Assembly: GCF_026241755.1 (NCBI RefSeq) | Contig: NZ_JAPJDA010000008.1 | Span: 92,500 to 156,499 of the forward strand | Direction of reading: 5' to 3' | Length of the DNA: 64,000 bases | DNA from: Salinimicrobium profundisediminis | GTDB lineage: Bacteria; Bacteroidota; Bacteroidia; Flavobacteriales; Flavobacteriaceae | Shown here: positions 1 to 7,790 of the stretch, piece by piece | Layout of the letters: each line of letters opens with the position of its first letter | Position numbering within the stretch: the stretch's first letter is position 1 | Notes under the pieces: generated by a model | The model's database searches: none | What the model saw: only the letters and a program-made list of their open reading frames with translations | Told to the model about the DNA's origin: nothing | Position numbers and translations under genes: made by a program

Positions 1-21
1 CCTGCAGCTTAAGCCTCTAAA

Positions 22-798
22 ATGAGGATTGCCACTTACAATGTAAATGGAATTAATGCCCGCCTCCCTGTTCTACTGAAATGGCTGGAGGAAACCAAGC
101 CAGATGTGGCCTGCCTTCAGGAATTAAAAGCACCCGATGAGAAGATTCCGAAACAGGAAATAGAGAATGCCGGATATACGGCTATATGGCACGGTCAAAA
201 ACGCTGGAATGGCGTGGCCATTCTCGCTAAAAACGGACTTGAAATTGAGGAAACCGGCCGCGGCCTTGCCGGGGAACCCGAAGATGAACAAAGCAGGTAT
301 ATCGAAGCTGTGATAAATGATACTACCATTGGCTGCCTCTACCTCCCAAATGGAAATCCGGCACCGGGACCAAAGCTCGACTATAAAATGCGCTGGCTTC
401 AACGTCTCTCAAAAAGAGCAAAAGAGCTACTGGATAGTGACGTTGCTGTAGTTCTCACCGGAGATTATAATGTAATACCTACCGAAAAAGATGTTTATAA
501 ACCTGAACGATGGTTTGATGACGCCCTTTTTCGGCCCGAGGTACGGAAGGCTTTTCATGAGCTCGTGGCGCAGGGATGGACAGATGCGATCAGGAAATTA
601 TATCCCGAAGAGACCATCTATACCTTCTTTGACTACTTTAGAAATGCCTATCAAAGAAACGCCGGATTGCGCATTGACCATTTCCTGCTAAGTCCTCATC
701 TTACCAACAAGCTCAAAGACGGCGGAGTGGACAATCATGTACGCGGCTGGGAAAAGACCAGTGATCACGCCCCGGTGTGGATCGAGCTGGAAGAGTAA
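22..798 (+). CDS. xth: Exodeoxyribonuclease III (AP endonuclease family)
   Basis: A 258-aa protein of the exonuclease III / endonuclease-exonuclease-phosphatase fold, which cleaves DNA at abasic sites in base-excision repair. Family motifs are visible in order: an N-terminal ATYNVNGI strand, CLQELK carrying the metal-binding glutamate, LTGDYNVIP in the middle, LRIDHFLLS and a terminal SDHAPVW with the catalytic Asp-His. Length and motif order fit the bacterial Xth family. The ATG overlaps a TGA of an open frame running in from the left edge (ATGA), so an upstream gene may be translationally coupled. The 3' end overlaps the convergent membrane-protein gene by 34 bp. The family call is secure; exact substrate preference is not shown by sequence. 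Confidence 0.93.
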   Translation: MRIATYNVNGINARLPVLLKWLEETKPDVACLQELKAPDEKIPKQEIENAGYTAIWHGQKRWNGVAILAKNGLEIEETGRGLAGEPEDEQSRYIEAVINDTTIGCLYLPNGNPAPGPKLDYKMRWLQRLSKRAKELLDSDVAVVLTGDYNVIPTEKDVYKPERWFDDALFRPEVRKAFHELVAQGWTDAIRKLYPEETIYTFFDYFRNAYQRNAGLRIDHFLLSPHLTNKLKDGGVDNHVRGWEKTSDHAPVWIELEE

Positions 799-1676
799 AA
801 GGTGCTTTTCTGTGCTTCAGGTTTAATTTTCTTAAAAAATATTATACTGCATACTACTGCCAGGATCAAGGCCGGGGGCATGATAAAGACCACCGGAATC
901 ACATTTACCCCTATTAAAGCCATTGCTATGATCTTGGCTACCAGTGCACTCATTAAGAAACAGAGAAATACAAGAGTAACTGCAGATATAAAATATCCCC
1001 ACTTTCTATCTTTTATAAACAAATATCCTCCTACAAAGGATAATGGTAGGAGAATGGAAAGATCAAGTCCCTGCACAGTCAAACTGGTATAATGTTCCAC
1101 AGATGCGGGTATAATACTGCCGTCTATTAGAGGTGCCACTATAATCTGGAGCCAGAGCAGTGCAATAGCTGAAGATAGGAATATTAGGAAACCTCCAATA
1201 AATTTCCGTGGAAGTCCCGGCTCGAATCCTGCTTTGAGAGTATCCGGATTTATATTTAGTAGTGTAAGGGCGAGGGCAAAAAAAGAAGTTGAAGTGAGAA
1301 TAACATACACTATAAAAAGCCCATTATACATCCCCATGTTCATGTAAAATAGATAGGTGATGAAAAAGAACTTTACTAATCCTGCATGGAAAAGTATTTT
1401 TTTGAGACCCGGCTTTTTAAGATAAAAGGTAGAAATTAAAAGAACGGGCACCGCGATAAAGAGTATCACGTAATCATGTGCAATCCCCTGCACTGCAACT
1501 TCGCTGGACATGTGTTGGTAAAGTCCGCGGCCATAGATCTCTATTTGCTGCCCACGAATGGATTCATAAAAATAAGATTCGCCTCCAGAAGTATAAAAAA
1601 TCCCGGCAGCCGCTGCAACAGCAGCAAAGATTGCGGTAATAACAGACAGAACTGAAATGATCCTGAAATTTTTCAT
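765..1676 (-). CDS. Polytopic membrane protein of unknown function
   Basis: A 303-aa, very hydrophobic protein. About eight or nine membrane segments can be picked out, beginning with an N-terminal one (residues about 5-27) and ending near residue 285, followed by a short polar Lys/Ser-rich tail. I do not recognise a family and see no catalytic motif. It reads convergently into the exonuclease gene, sharing 34 bp of 3' sequence, which is unusual but can occur in compact genomes. A hairpin terminator lies between it and metF, so it is probably transcribed on its own. Real coding is supported by the uninterrupted frame and clean alternation of hydrophobic spans and short loops. Confidence 0.7.
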   Translation of the reverse strand: MKNFRIISVLSVITAIFAAVAAAAGIFYTSGGESYFYESIRGQQIEIYGRGLYQHMSSEVAVQGIAHDYVILFIAVPVLLISTFYLKKPGLKKILFHAGLVKFFFITYLFYMNMGMYNGLFIVYVILTSTSFFALALTLLNINPDTLKAGFEPGLPRKFIGGFLIFLSSAIALLWLQIIVAPLIDGSIIPASVEHYTSLTVQGLDLSILLPLSFVGGYLFIKDRKWGYFISAVTLVFLCFLMSALVAKIIAMALIGVNVIPVVFIMPPALILAVVCSIIFFKKIKPEAQKSTFYSSSSIHTGA

Positions 1677-1753
1677 TTTTGAAGAATATTTAAAAAATAA
1701 ATTTCAGAATTCTTCAGTATAAAAATATTGATAAAAATCAGGAAATGAATAAG

Positions 1754-1808
1754 TTATAGCCACAAAATGAGGCTTCAAAAATGACATTTTTGAAGCCTCA
1801 TGCTATAA
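1754..1808 (-). terminator. Hairpin terminator after the methionine operon; copy of the AAAAATGNCATTTTT palindrome
   Basis: Just after the metF stop there is a perfect 33-nt palindrome (1768-1800) centred on AAAAATGACATTTTT with the arms TGAGGCTTC and GAAGCCTCA. A second outer stem, TTATAGC with GCTATAA, extends the structure. The position fits a terminator for metH-metF. The same core recurs at other gene ends in this window and inside genes, see findings. Confidence 0.75.
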
Positions 1809-1819
1809 TTAATTTCTTC

Positions 1820-2776
1820 CTAAAAAACCTGTGAAGCAATAGCTTTAATATTTGAACTTTTACCCATTGAATAGTAATGCAAAACCGGAATTCCTGCCGC
1901 CACCAATTCTTTACTTTGTTCAATACACCACTCAATCCCTACCTGGTGAACCTCTTCATTGTTCTTGCATTTCTCAACCTCTCTGGTAAGGTCGTTGGGC
2001 ATATCTACATGAAAACGATGCGGTATTAGGGTGAGCTGCTTTTTGGTGGCGATAGGCTTAAGCCCCGGTATTATTGGCACTGTGATCCCACTTTCCCTGC
2101 AACTTTTCTCAAATTCAAAAAACTTCTGGTTGTCAAAAAACATCTGGGTCACCACATATTCGGCACCGGCTTCAATTTTCGTCTTTAACCGCTGAATGTC
2201 TTTTTCGAGACTGGGGGCTTCCATGTGCTTTTCGGGATATCCTGCAACGCCTGCACAGAAGTCGGTATGATGGCCATTTTCCAAAGCTTCATCTAGGAAC
2301 TGGCCCCGGTTCATAGCCGAAATTTGCTCTACCAGCTCATTGGCATAGTTGTGACCCTGGGGATCTGGTGTAAAATAGATCTCACTTTTTACAGCATCCC
2401 CTCTAAGTGCCATTACGTTCTTGATCCCGAGAAAATCGAGGTCAATCAGGAAGTTTTCGGTGTCTTCTTTCGAGAATCCCCCGCATAAAATATGGGGCAC
2501 GGCATCTACTTTGTACTTACTCTGTATGGCTGCACAAATACCAACTGTACCTGGCCTTTTTCGCACCACTCTCTTTTCCAGCAGCCCCTTTGCCCGCTCG
2601 ATATACACATATTCTTCGCGGTGGTAAGTCACATCAATAAAGGGTGGCTTAAACTCCATTAACGGATCTATACCATCAAAAATTGACTGAATATTTTGCC
2701 CTTTTAGAGGGGGCAGGATCTCGAAGGAAAAAAGTGTCTTATCTTTGGAAGCACTTAGGTGTTCTGTAATTTTCAT
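1820..2776 (-). CDS. metF: Methylenetetrahydrofolate reductase
   Basis: A 318-aa protein of the MTHFR family, an FAD-dependent TIM barrel that reduces 5,10-methylene-THF to 5-methyl-THF, the methyl donor for the methionine synthase encoded just upstream. Visible family features are the N-terminal SFEILPP, FIDVTYHREE, ALRGDAV in the flavin-binding region, CAGVAGYPEKH and QMFFDNQKFFEF, in the usual order. It is the last gene of the operon, 41 bp after the metH C-half, and is followed by a hairpin terminator. Regulation is expected through the SAM-I riboswitch at the head of the operon. Length is normal for the family. Confidence 0.95.
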   Translation of the reverse strand: MKITEHLSASKDKTLFSFEILPPLKGQNIQSIFDGIDPLMEFKPPFIDVTYHREEYVYIERAKGLLEKRVVRKRPGTVGICAAIQSKYKVDAVPHILCGGFSKEDTENFLIDLDFLGIKNVMALRGDAVKSEIYFTPDPQGHNYANELVEQISAMNRGQFLDEALENGHHTDFCAGVAGYPEKHMEAPSLEKDIQRLKTKIEAGAEYVVTQMFFDNQKFFEFEKSCRESGITVPIIPGLKPIATKKQLTLIPHRFHVDMPNDLTREVEKCKNNEEVHQVGIEWCIEQSKELVAAGIPVLHYYSMGKSSNIKAIASQVF

Positions 2777-2817
2777 TTCTTGTAATTCTTTAATTTCAGG
2801 AGATTTCGGATTTCTTT

Positions 2818-5800
2818 TTATTCATCGGCAATAGCAGGACGCAGCCATTTTTGAGCTTCTTCAAAGGTTATGTTTTTCCTTTCAGCAAAATCGGCTACCT
2901 GATCATTGGTGATCTTTCCAACGCCAAAGTAGCGGGCTTCGGGATGCGCAAAATAATATCCACTCACACTGGCTGCAGGCCACATGGCAAGGCTTTCTGT
3001 GAGCTTCACCCCTATTCTCTCTTCTACTTCTAAAAGTTCCCAAATGCTTGTCTTTTCCAGATGATCTGGGCAGGCAGGATATCCCGGTGCCGGCCGAATT
3101 CCTTTATAGCTCTCTTTTATCAATTCATCATTGCTCAGGTTCTCGTTGGGGGCATAACCCCAATCTTCAGTACGAATTTGCTTGTGCAGATATTCTGCAA
3201 AAGCTTCTGCAAGACGGTCAGAAAGGGCTTTAACCATGATGGAATTATACTGGTCGTGCTCTTCTTCGAATTTCTTTGCCAGCTCATCGGTTCCGAAGCC
3301 AGTGGTAACACAGAAGCTGCCAATGTAATCCTGAATCCCTGATTCTTTAGGTGCAACAAAATCGGCCAGGGCGAAATTTGGCTTCCCCTCATACTTGCTC
3401 AATTGCTGCCGAAGGGTCCTAAAAATGACATTTTTGGCACCCGCTTCTTCAGCCTTAACTTCAATATCGTCATCATTTATAGTATTTGCAGGGAAAAGTC
3501 CGTAGACCGCTTTGGCCTTCAGCAATTTATCATCCAGGATCTTAGTGAGCAGTTCGGTAGCATCTTTAAAAAGCGATGTGGCCTGTTCTCCCACCACTTC
3601 GTCTGTAAGAATAGCAGGGTACTTTCCGTGTAATTCCCAACTTCGGAAAAATGGCGACCAATCGATAAAAGGCAACAGTTTTTTAAGCTCAAAATCTTCA
3701 ATCACCTGTACCCCGGGTTTTTTTGGTTTTGAAATGTCATCGGCTTTCCAGGCAATCTGATATTTGTTTTTCCGGGCTTCAGCAATGGTCAAATATTCCT
3801 TCACCTTACTTCTTTTTTTAAAATTCTTTCTGAAGGTGTCGTATTCAGCTTTTAATTGAGCTTTATAATGGTCCCGGGTTTTTTCTTTAAGCAGGTCTCC
3901 CGCCACTGTGACCGCACGGGAAGCATCATTGACGTGAACCACTGCATTGCTGTACTGAGTATCAATTTTTACTGCCGTATGCGCTTTGGAGGTTGTAGCC
4001 CCCCCAATCAACAACGGAATTTTGAATCCCTGTCGTTGCATTTCACTGGCCAAATAAGCCATTTCGTCAAGAGAGGGCGTGATGAGCCCGCTAAGACCAA
4101 TGGCGTCAACATTTTCGGCTTTGGCGGTTTCGATGATCTTCTCGGGCGGCACCATTACCCCAAGGTCTATGATCTCATAGTTGTTGCAAGCCAGCACCAC
4201 GCTCACGATATTTTTACCAATGTCATGGACGTCACCTTTAACTGTAGCAAGGAGGATTTTTCCAGCGCTTCCGTGCCCCCCTGCCCCCGAAGGGGGAGCG
4301 GAAGCTTCCTCCACTATTGAATGCTGAATTTTCAACTGAGCCAAAATATTTTTTAAAACCTCTTCCAGGTTTTTCTCAACATCTGAATTGCTAAACCTAA
4401 TTACACTGAAACCCTGCTTATTTAGCCATTTAGTACGTTCTTCATCACTTTTCTTATTTTCTGGGCGCTGATGAATGAGTCCGTCGAGTTCAATGATGAG
4501 TCTATGCCTCAAACACAGAAAATCTGCAATGTATGGTCCGATAATATGTTGCCTTCTGAATTTATAGCCTTCCAGCTTCTTATTGCTTAAAGCCTCCCAA
4601 AGAATTTGTTCAGCAGGAGTTGCTTTTTCATTCCGCATTTCCCTCGCAAACTTTTTCATGGCAGAATACATCTGTGGATCTGCCGTTTTCCAGTACTCCT
4701 CTCCCCTCGGGGAAAGGCCGATCTCCCCCTCTGGGGGTTGGGGAGCAGCGGCCTTTTTCTCCTCCTCAATATACGGCAGCAAATGCGCCACGGCTTTTTT
4801 CATAACCCTGGCCGACTTTACTACCTGTGGAAGGAACATTTTTCCGCTTCCGAAGAGATCTCCCACCACATTCATTCCGGTCATTAAAGGTCCTTCTATG
4901 ACATCTAATGTGCGGGTAGAATTGGCCCTTGCCGCCTCTACATCTTCTACAATATACTCGTCCATACCTTTTACCAGCGCATGGGTAATGCGTTCCTGCA
5001 GCGGCTTTTCTCTCCAGGAAAGATCTGTTTTACTTTCTTTTGCTGTACCCACCACGGTTTCGGCGAAGCTTAACAGGCGTTCTGTAGCATCATCCCTACG
5101 ATCCAGGATCACATCTTCCACATGCTCCAGCAGATCTTTCGGAATATTATCATACACCTCCAGCAGCGCCGGATTCACAATGCCCATGTTCATTCCGGCT
5201 TTAATGGCATAATAGAGGAAAACGGAATGCATGGCCTCACGAACCGGATCATTTCCGCGGAAGGAAAAAGACACATTGCTCACTCCGCCACTTAGGCTTG
5301 CGTAAGGGAGATTTTCCTTAACCCAGCGCGTAGCTTCTATATAATCTATCGCATTGCGGCGATGCTCTTCCATACCCGTACCTACGGGAAAAATATTGAG
5401 ATCGAGGATGATATCTTCGGGTGGAAAATTGGCTTTTTTAGTCAGCAGGTCGTAGGAACGCTTTGCGATTTCAATCCGTCGTTCATAATTATCGGCCTGT
5501 CCTGTTTCATCAAAGGCCATCACCACCACAGCCGCTCCATAGCGCCTGATCTTCTTTGCATGGTCAAGGAATTCTTCCTCCCCCTCTTTTAAACTTATGG
5601 AATTCACCACACATTTTCCCTGCACCACCTGAAGCCCTGCTTCTATGATTTCCCATTTGGAACTATCGATCATGATTGGGATACGGGCAATATCGGGTTC
5701 GGCGACAATGAGGTTTAAAAATTTCACCATAGCTTCTTTCCCGTCTATGAGTCCGTCGTCCATATTCACATCAAGGATCTGCGCCCCGCCTTCGACCTGA

Positions 5801-6009
5801 TCTCGTGCAACCGAAAGCGCCTCATCATATTTTTCTTCCTTGATCAACCTCAGGAACTTTTTGGAACCTGCAACATTCGTGCGCTCACCAACGTTGATGA
5901 AGTTGGTGTCGGGAGTGACTACCAGTGGCTCCAGGCCCGAAAGTTTTAGATATCGCTCCTGCTTACCTCTCAAAAATGTGCTTTCAGGCGTACTTTTTTC
6001 TGCAATCAT
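2818..6009 (-). CDS. metH: Cobalamin-dependent methionine synthase, C-terminal subunit, with an inserted DUF559 domain
   Basis: A 1063-aa protein carrying the folate, B12 and activation modules of MetH. In order: pterin-binding barrel (about 25-300), helical cobalamin cap (about 330-422), a foreign insert (about 423-579), the Rossmann B12 domain with the D593-V-H595-D-I-G598 motif supplying the axial histidine, and the SAM-dependent reactivation domain (about 740-1063, [12 protein letters not shown]). The insert makes the protein about 160 residues longer than I expect for the two-gene Bacteroidota form. It sits in the cap-to-B12 linker, and the frame stays open throughout, so a full-length product is expected. 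The homocysteine module is encoded 3 bp upstream in a separate gene. Whether the enzyme is active with the insert cannot be told from sequence. Confidence 0.93.
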   Translation of the reverse strand: MIAEKSTPESTFLRGKQERYLKLSGLEPLVVTPDTNFINVGERTNVAGSKKFLRLIKEEKYDEALSVARDQVEGGAQILDVNMDDGLIDGKEAMVKFLNLIVAEPDIARIPIMIDSSKWEIIEAGLQVVQGKCVVNSISLKEGEEEFLDHAKKIRRYGAAVVVMAFDETGQADNYERRIEIAKRSYDLLTKKANFPPEDIILDLNIFPVGTGMEEHRRNAIDYIEATRWVKENLPYASLSGGVSNVSFSFRGNDPVREAMHSVFLYYAIKAGMNMGIVNPALLEVYDNIPKDLLEHVEDVILDRRDDATERLLSFAETVVGTAKESKTDLSWREKPLQERITHALVKGMDEYIVEDVEAARANSTRTLDVIEGPLMTGMNVVGDLFGSGKMFLPQVVKSARVMKKAVAHLLPYIEEEKKAAAPQPPEGEIGLSPRGEEYWKTADPQMYSAMKKFAREMRNEKATPAEQILWEALSNKKLEGYKFRRQHIIGPYIADFLCLRHRLIIELDGLIHQRPENKKSDEERTKWLNKQGFSVIRFSNSDVEKNLEEVLKNILAQLKIQHSIVEEASAPPSGAGGHGSAGKILLATVKGDVHDIGKNIVSVVLACNNYEIIDLGVMVPPEKIIETAKAENVDAIGLSGLITPSLDEMAYLASEMQRQGFKIPLLIGGATTSKAHTAVKIDTQYSNAVVHVNDASRAVTVAGDLLKEKTRDHYKAQLKAEYDTFRKNFKKRSKVKEYLTIAEARKNKYQIAWKADDISKPKKPGVQVIEDFELKKLLPFIDWSPFFRSWELHGKYPAILTDEVVGEQATSLFKDATELLTKILDDKLLKAKAVYGLFPANTINDDDIEVKAEEAGAKNVIFRTLRQQLSKYEGKPNFALADFVAPKESGIQDYIGSFCVTTGFGTDELAKKFEEEHDQYNSIMVKALSDRLAEAFAEYLHKQIRTEDWGYAPNENLSNDELIKESYKGIRPAPGYPACPDHLEKTSIWELLEVEERIGVKLTESLAMWPAASVSGYYFAHPEARYFGVGKITNDQVADFAERKNITFEEAQKWLRPAIADE
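4273..4743 (-). mobile_element. In-frame DUF559 (Vsr-like, PD-(D/E)XK-type) insertion inside metH
   Basis: This stretch encodes MetH residues 423-579. The core matches the DUF559 pattern: [38 protein letters not shown], then RFSNSDV and a C-terminal helix. The likely metal-binding acidic residues D496, E507 and D509 and the nearby H513 are all present. Both borders are G/C-rich and code for Pro/Gly-rich linkers. On the + strand the borders read CCCCTGCCCCCGAAGGGGGAG (4278-4297 and next base) and CTCCCCCTCTGGGGGTTGGG (4722-4741). They are inverted repeats of each other with about 17 of 21 matches, and each can fold as a hairpin. Inference: a small mobile coding element that entered a protein linker without breaking the frame. 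Confidence 0.75.
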
Positions 6010-6012
6010 GAT

Positions 6013-7032
6013 CTATTCGGTTTCAGGTTGAATGAATTCTTTCTGGAATTTTCGTGGTTGGTAATCTTTAGCTACTTCAGCAATAGCTTTAATGTGTTTT
6101 GGAGTAGTTCCGCAGCAACCTCCAAGGATATTTACGAGACCACGGGACAGATATTCCTTTATCTGCTCTGCCATTTCACGGGGGCTTTGATCGTACTCCC
6201 CAAAAGCATTAGGCAGCCCGGCATTGGGGTAAGCCGAGACTCCAAAATCGCTTTTTCGGGCCAGGACTTCCAGGTGCGGGGTGAGTTGTTTGGCCCCCAA
6301 TGCACAATTAAAGCCGACGCTGAGTAAGGGAATATGAGAAATGGAAATGAGAAAAGCTTCGGCTGTTTGTCCGCTCAAAGTGCGACCAGAAGCATCGGTA
6401 ATAGTCCCGCTTATCATCACCGGGATGTCCAGAGAAAGTTCTTCTTTAAGTTCTTCAATGGCGAAAAGGGCTGCTTTGGCGTTAAGGGTATCAAAAACGG
6501 TTTCCACCAGCAATACATCCACTCCGCCGTCGATTAGTGCTTTTGCCTGTTCCTTGTAGGCCGCAGATAACTCGGCAAAGGAAATGGCCCTGAATCCCGG
6601 ATCATTGACATCGGGAGACATGCTGGCAGTTTTGTTTGTAGGACCAATTGCGCCGGCCACAAAACGGGGTTTTTGAGGATCTTTTTTGGTGATCTCCTGT
6701 GCCACTTCTTTTGCAATGCGGGCGGACTCATAATTGAGCTCATAAACCAGATCTTGCATCTGATAATCGGCCATGGCGATAGTGGTGCCCGAAAAGGTAT
6801 TGGTCTCCACAATATCTGCTCCCGCCTCAAAGTATTTCCTATGAATTTCGGCAATAGCTGCGGGTTGAGTGATGGAGAGGAGATCATTATTCCCTTTTAG
6901 GGAAACCGGCCAGTTGGCAAAACGTTTTCCGCGGAAATCTTCTTCGGTGAATTTATATTCCTGTAACATGGTACCCATGGCACCGTCGAGGATCAATATT
7001 TTTTCTGAAAGCAGGTCTTCAATTTTTGACAT
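6013..7032 (-). CDS. metH: Methionine synthase, homocysteine S-methyltransferase subunit
   Basis: A 340-aa homocysteine-binding module of B12-dependent methionine synthase as a separate polypeptide. It begins KIEDLLSEKILILDGAMGTMLQ and shows the zinc-binding cysteines in GFNCALGA and GGCCGTTP. In the reaction zinc activates the homocysteine thiol for methyl transfer from methylcobalamin on the partner subunit. The frame is open further upstream to an ATG at 7126-7128, but that start lies inside the SAM-I riboswitch, so the ATG at 7030-7032 is chosen. The next gene starts 3 bp after the stop, which argues for coupled translation and a 1:1 complex. Confidence 0.92.
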   Translation of the reverse strand: MSKIEDLLSEKILILDGAMGTMLQEYKFTEEDFRGKRFANWPVSLKGNNDLLSITQPAAIAEIHRKYFEAGADIVETNTFSGTTIAMADYQMQDLVYELNYESARIAKEVAQEITKKDPQKPRFVAGAIGPTNKTASMSPDVNDPGFRAISFAELSAAYKEQAKALIDGGVDVLLVETVFDTLNAKAALFAIEELKEELSLDIPVMISGTITDASGRTLSGQTAEAFLISISHIPLLSVGFNCALGAKQLTPHLEVLARKSDFGVSAYPNAGLPNAFGEYDQSPREMAEQIKEYLSRGLVNILGGCCGTTPKHIKAIAEVAKDYQPRKFQKEFIQPETE

Positions 7033-7083
7033 TTGTTTGCGCAATAAGGCTATCAAAAAAGAAGACGGGAAAGAATTCTTATT

Positions 7084-7181
7084 GTTATCTATCCACGTTG
7101 CCGTGGTAGAACGTAGCACCTTCTCCAAAGGAGGGTTGCTAAGGTTTCACAGGGTCTAATCCCTCAACCTTTCTTGATAAC
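7084..7181 (-). promoter_or_regulatory. SAM-I (S-box) riboswitch upstream of metH-metF
   Basis: Reading the minus strand, P1 is closed by GTTATC and GATAAC. Inside are the conserved SAM-I blocks: AAGAAAGGTTGAGGGATTAG, ACCCTGTGAAACCTTAGCAA, then AAGGTGCTACGTTC, a small ACG..CGT hairpin and GATAGATAAC. Order and spacing match the class: P2 with its pseudoknot, the GCAACC and GGTGC strands, and P4. It ends about 50 nt before the metH start. I see no clear intrinsic terminator after it, so control of translation initiation is the more likely mechanism (inference). Confidence 0.9.
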
Positions 7182-7206
7182 TCGTTTAGTAAAAAATGAA
7201 CTATGG

Positions 7207-7237
7207 CAAAGATATTTATTAATGTGGGAAATCCAAA
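7207..7237 (-). promoter_or_regulatory. Bacteroidetes-type promoter of the methionine operon
   Basis: On the minus strand TTTG (7237-7234) is followed after exactly 19 nt by TATCTTTG (7214-7207). This matches the Bacteroidetes primary sigma consensus TTTG, about 19 nt, TAnnTTTG. Transcription would start near 7200, some 20 nt before the riboswitch. Confidence 0.7.
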
Positions 7238-7376
7238 TGCGGCAGGGATAAAACACAATAGACTGCTGCCTCCAAAAAGAGCAAACAGGCTTGAAAATAT
7301 TTTTTATGTATAAACGACTACTTTTAAGATTGTTAGCCTAACAACTAAAACTTCTTCTTTTAAAAAATAGATTTTC

Positions 7377-7409
7377 TTGTTTAATATTTAAAAAAGCTTT
7401 TTATATTTG
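7377..7409 (+). promoter_or_regulatory. Probable promoter of tRNA-Ser
   Basis: TATATTTG at 7402-7409 fits the TAnnTTTG -7 element, with a TTG at 7377-7379 about 22 nt upstream. The tRNA begins 11 nt after the -7 element. Confidence 0.55.
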
Positions 7410-7419
7410 CATCCGCTAA

Positions 7420-7504
7420 GGAGAAATGGCAGAGTGGTCGATTGCGGCAGTCTTGAAAACTGTTGAGGGTAACACCTCCGGGGGTTCGAATCCCTCTTTC
7501 TCCG
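7420..7504 (+). tRNA. tRNA-Ser (anticodon UGA)
   Basis: The acceptor stem GGAGAAA (7420-7426) pairs with TTTCTCC (7497-7503), with discriminator G and no encoded CCA. The anticodon stem GCAGT / ACTGT frames the loop CTTGAAA, with anticodon TGA at 7454-7456. A long variable arm (TTGAGGGTAACACCTCC) makes it a class II tRNA, and the T arm is GGGGGTTCGAATCCC. The codon read is UCA, with UCN wobble. An integrase gene begins about 240 bp downstream. Confidence 0.95.
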
Positions 7505-7527
7505 CTGATTAAGTTCCAAATTTTAGT

Positions 7528-7563
7528 AAAAAGCCCGAAAACACTGAGTTTTCGGGCTTTTTC
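7528..7563 (+). terminator. Intrinsic terminator after tRNA-Ser
   Basis: AAGCCCGAAAAC and GTTTTCGGGCTT form a strong stem around the loop ACTGA, followed by TTTTT. It lies 25 bp after the tRNA and separates it from the integrase island. Confidence 0.88.
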
Positions 7564-7570
7564 ATTTTCA

Positions 7571-7790
7571 ATAATTTCAAATTATATCATCTAAAATGAA
7601 TCTATTCGGTTACAAATTCGGTTACACTTAAATTTCTATTTTTTAGTGTAACCAAAGTAGGAATTATCTTTCAAATGAAAACTTAATGCCTTACAAGCGT
7701 GCATTTTATGTTGTATATTGAAGCATTCAAATCAATAACTAAAAGATATGAAAACTTCATTTTCTTACCTTTTTTACCTGCGTAAAAACG
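7571..7790 (+). repeat. Left copy of the diverged ~215-bp integrase-upstream repeat
   Basis: The segment from just after the tRNA terminator through the first 14 codons of the integrase recurs at 15227-15442 in the same orientation, roughly three quarters identical by eye. Shared blocks include TGAATCTATTCGGT, AATTCGGTTACAC, TTTTTTAGTGTAACCAAAG and TGTATATTGAAG. Inside, CGGTTACA occurs twice and GGTTACACT is mirrored by AGTGTAACC, giving a hairpin or recombinase/regulator binding-site layout. Confidence 0.75.

Noticed and set aside
4273..4743. Intein in metH
   Set aside because: The insert lacks a first-position Cys/Ser, a terminal His-Asn and a downstream Cys/Ser/Thr at the border. Its core is DUF559-like and not a Hint domain.
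4583..5212. Antisense 209-aa open frame opposite metH
   Set aside because: It is a shadow of the GC-richer metH coding strand; no domain or independent start signal.
7033..7128. Longer N-terminus of the metH N-subunit
   Set aside because: The extra codons lie inside the SAM-I riboswitch and the residues look random; the ATG at 7030-7032 starts the conserved domain.
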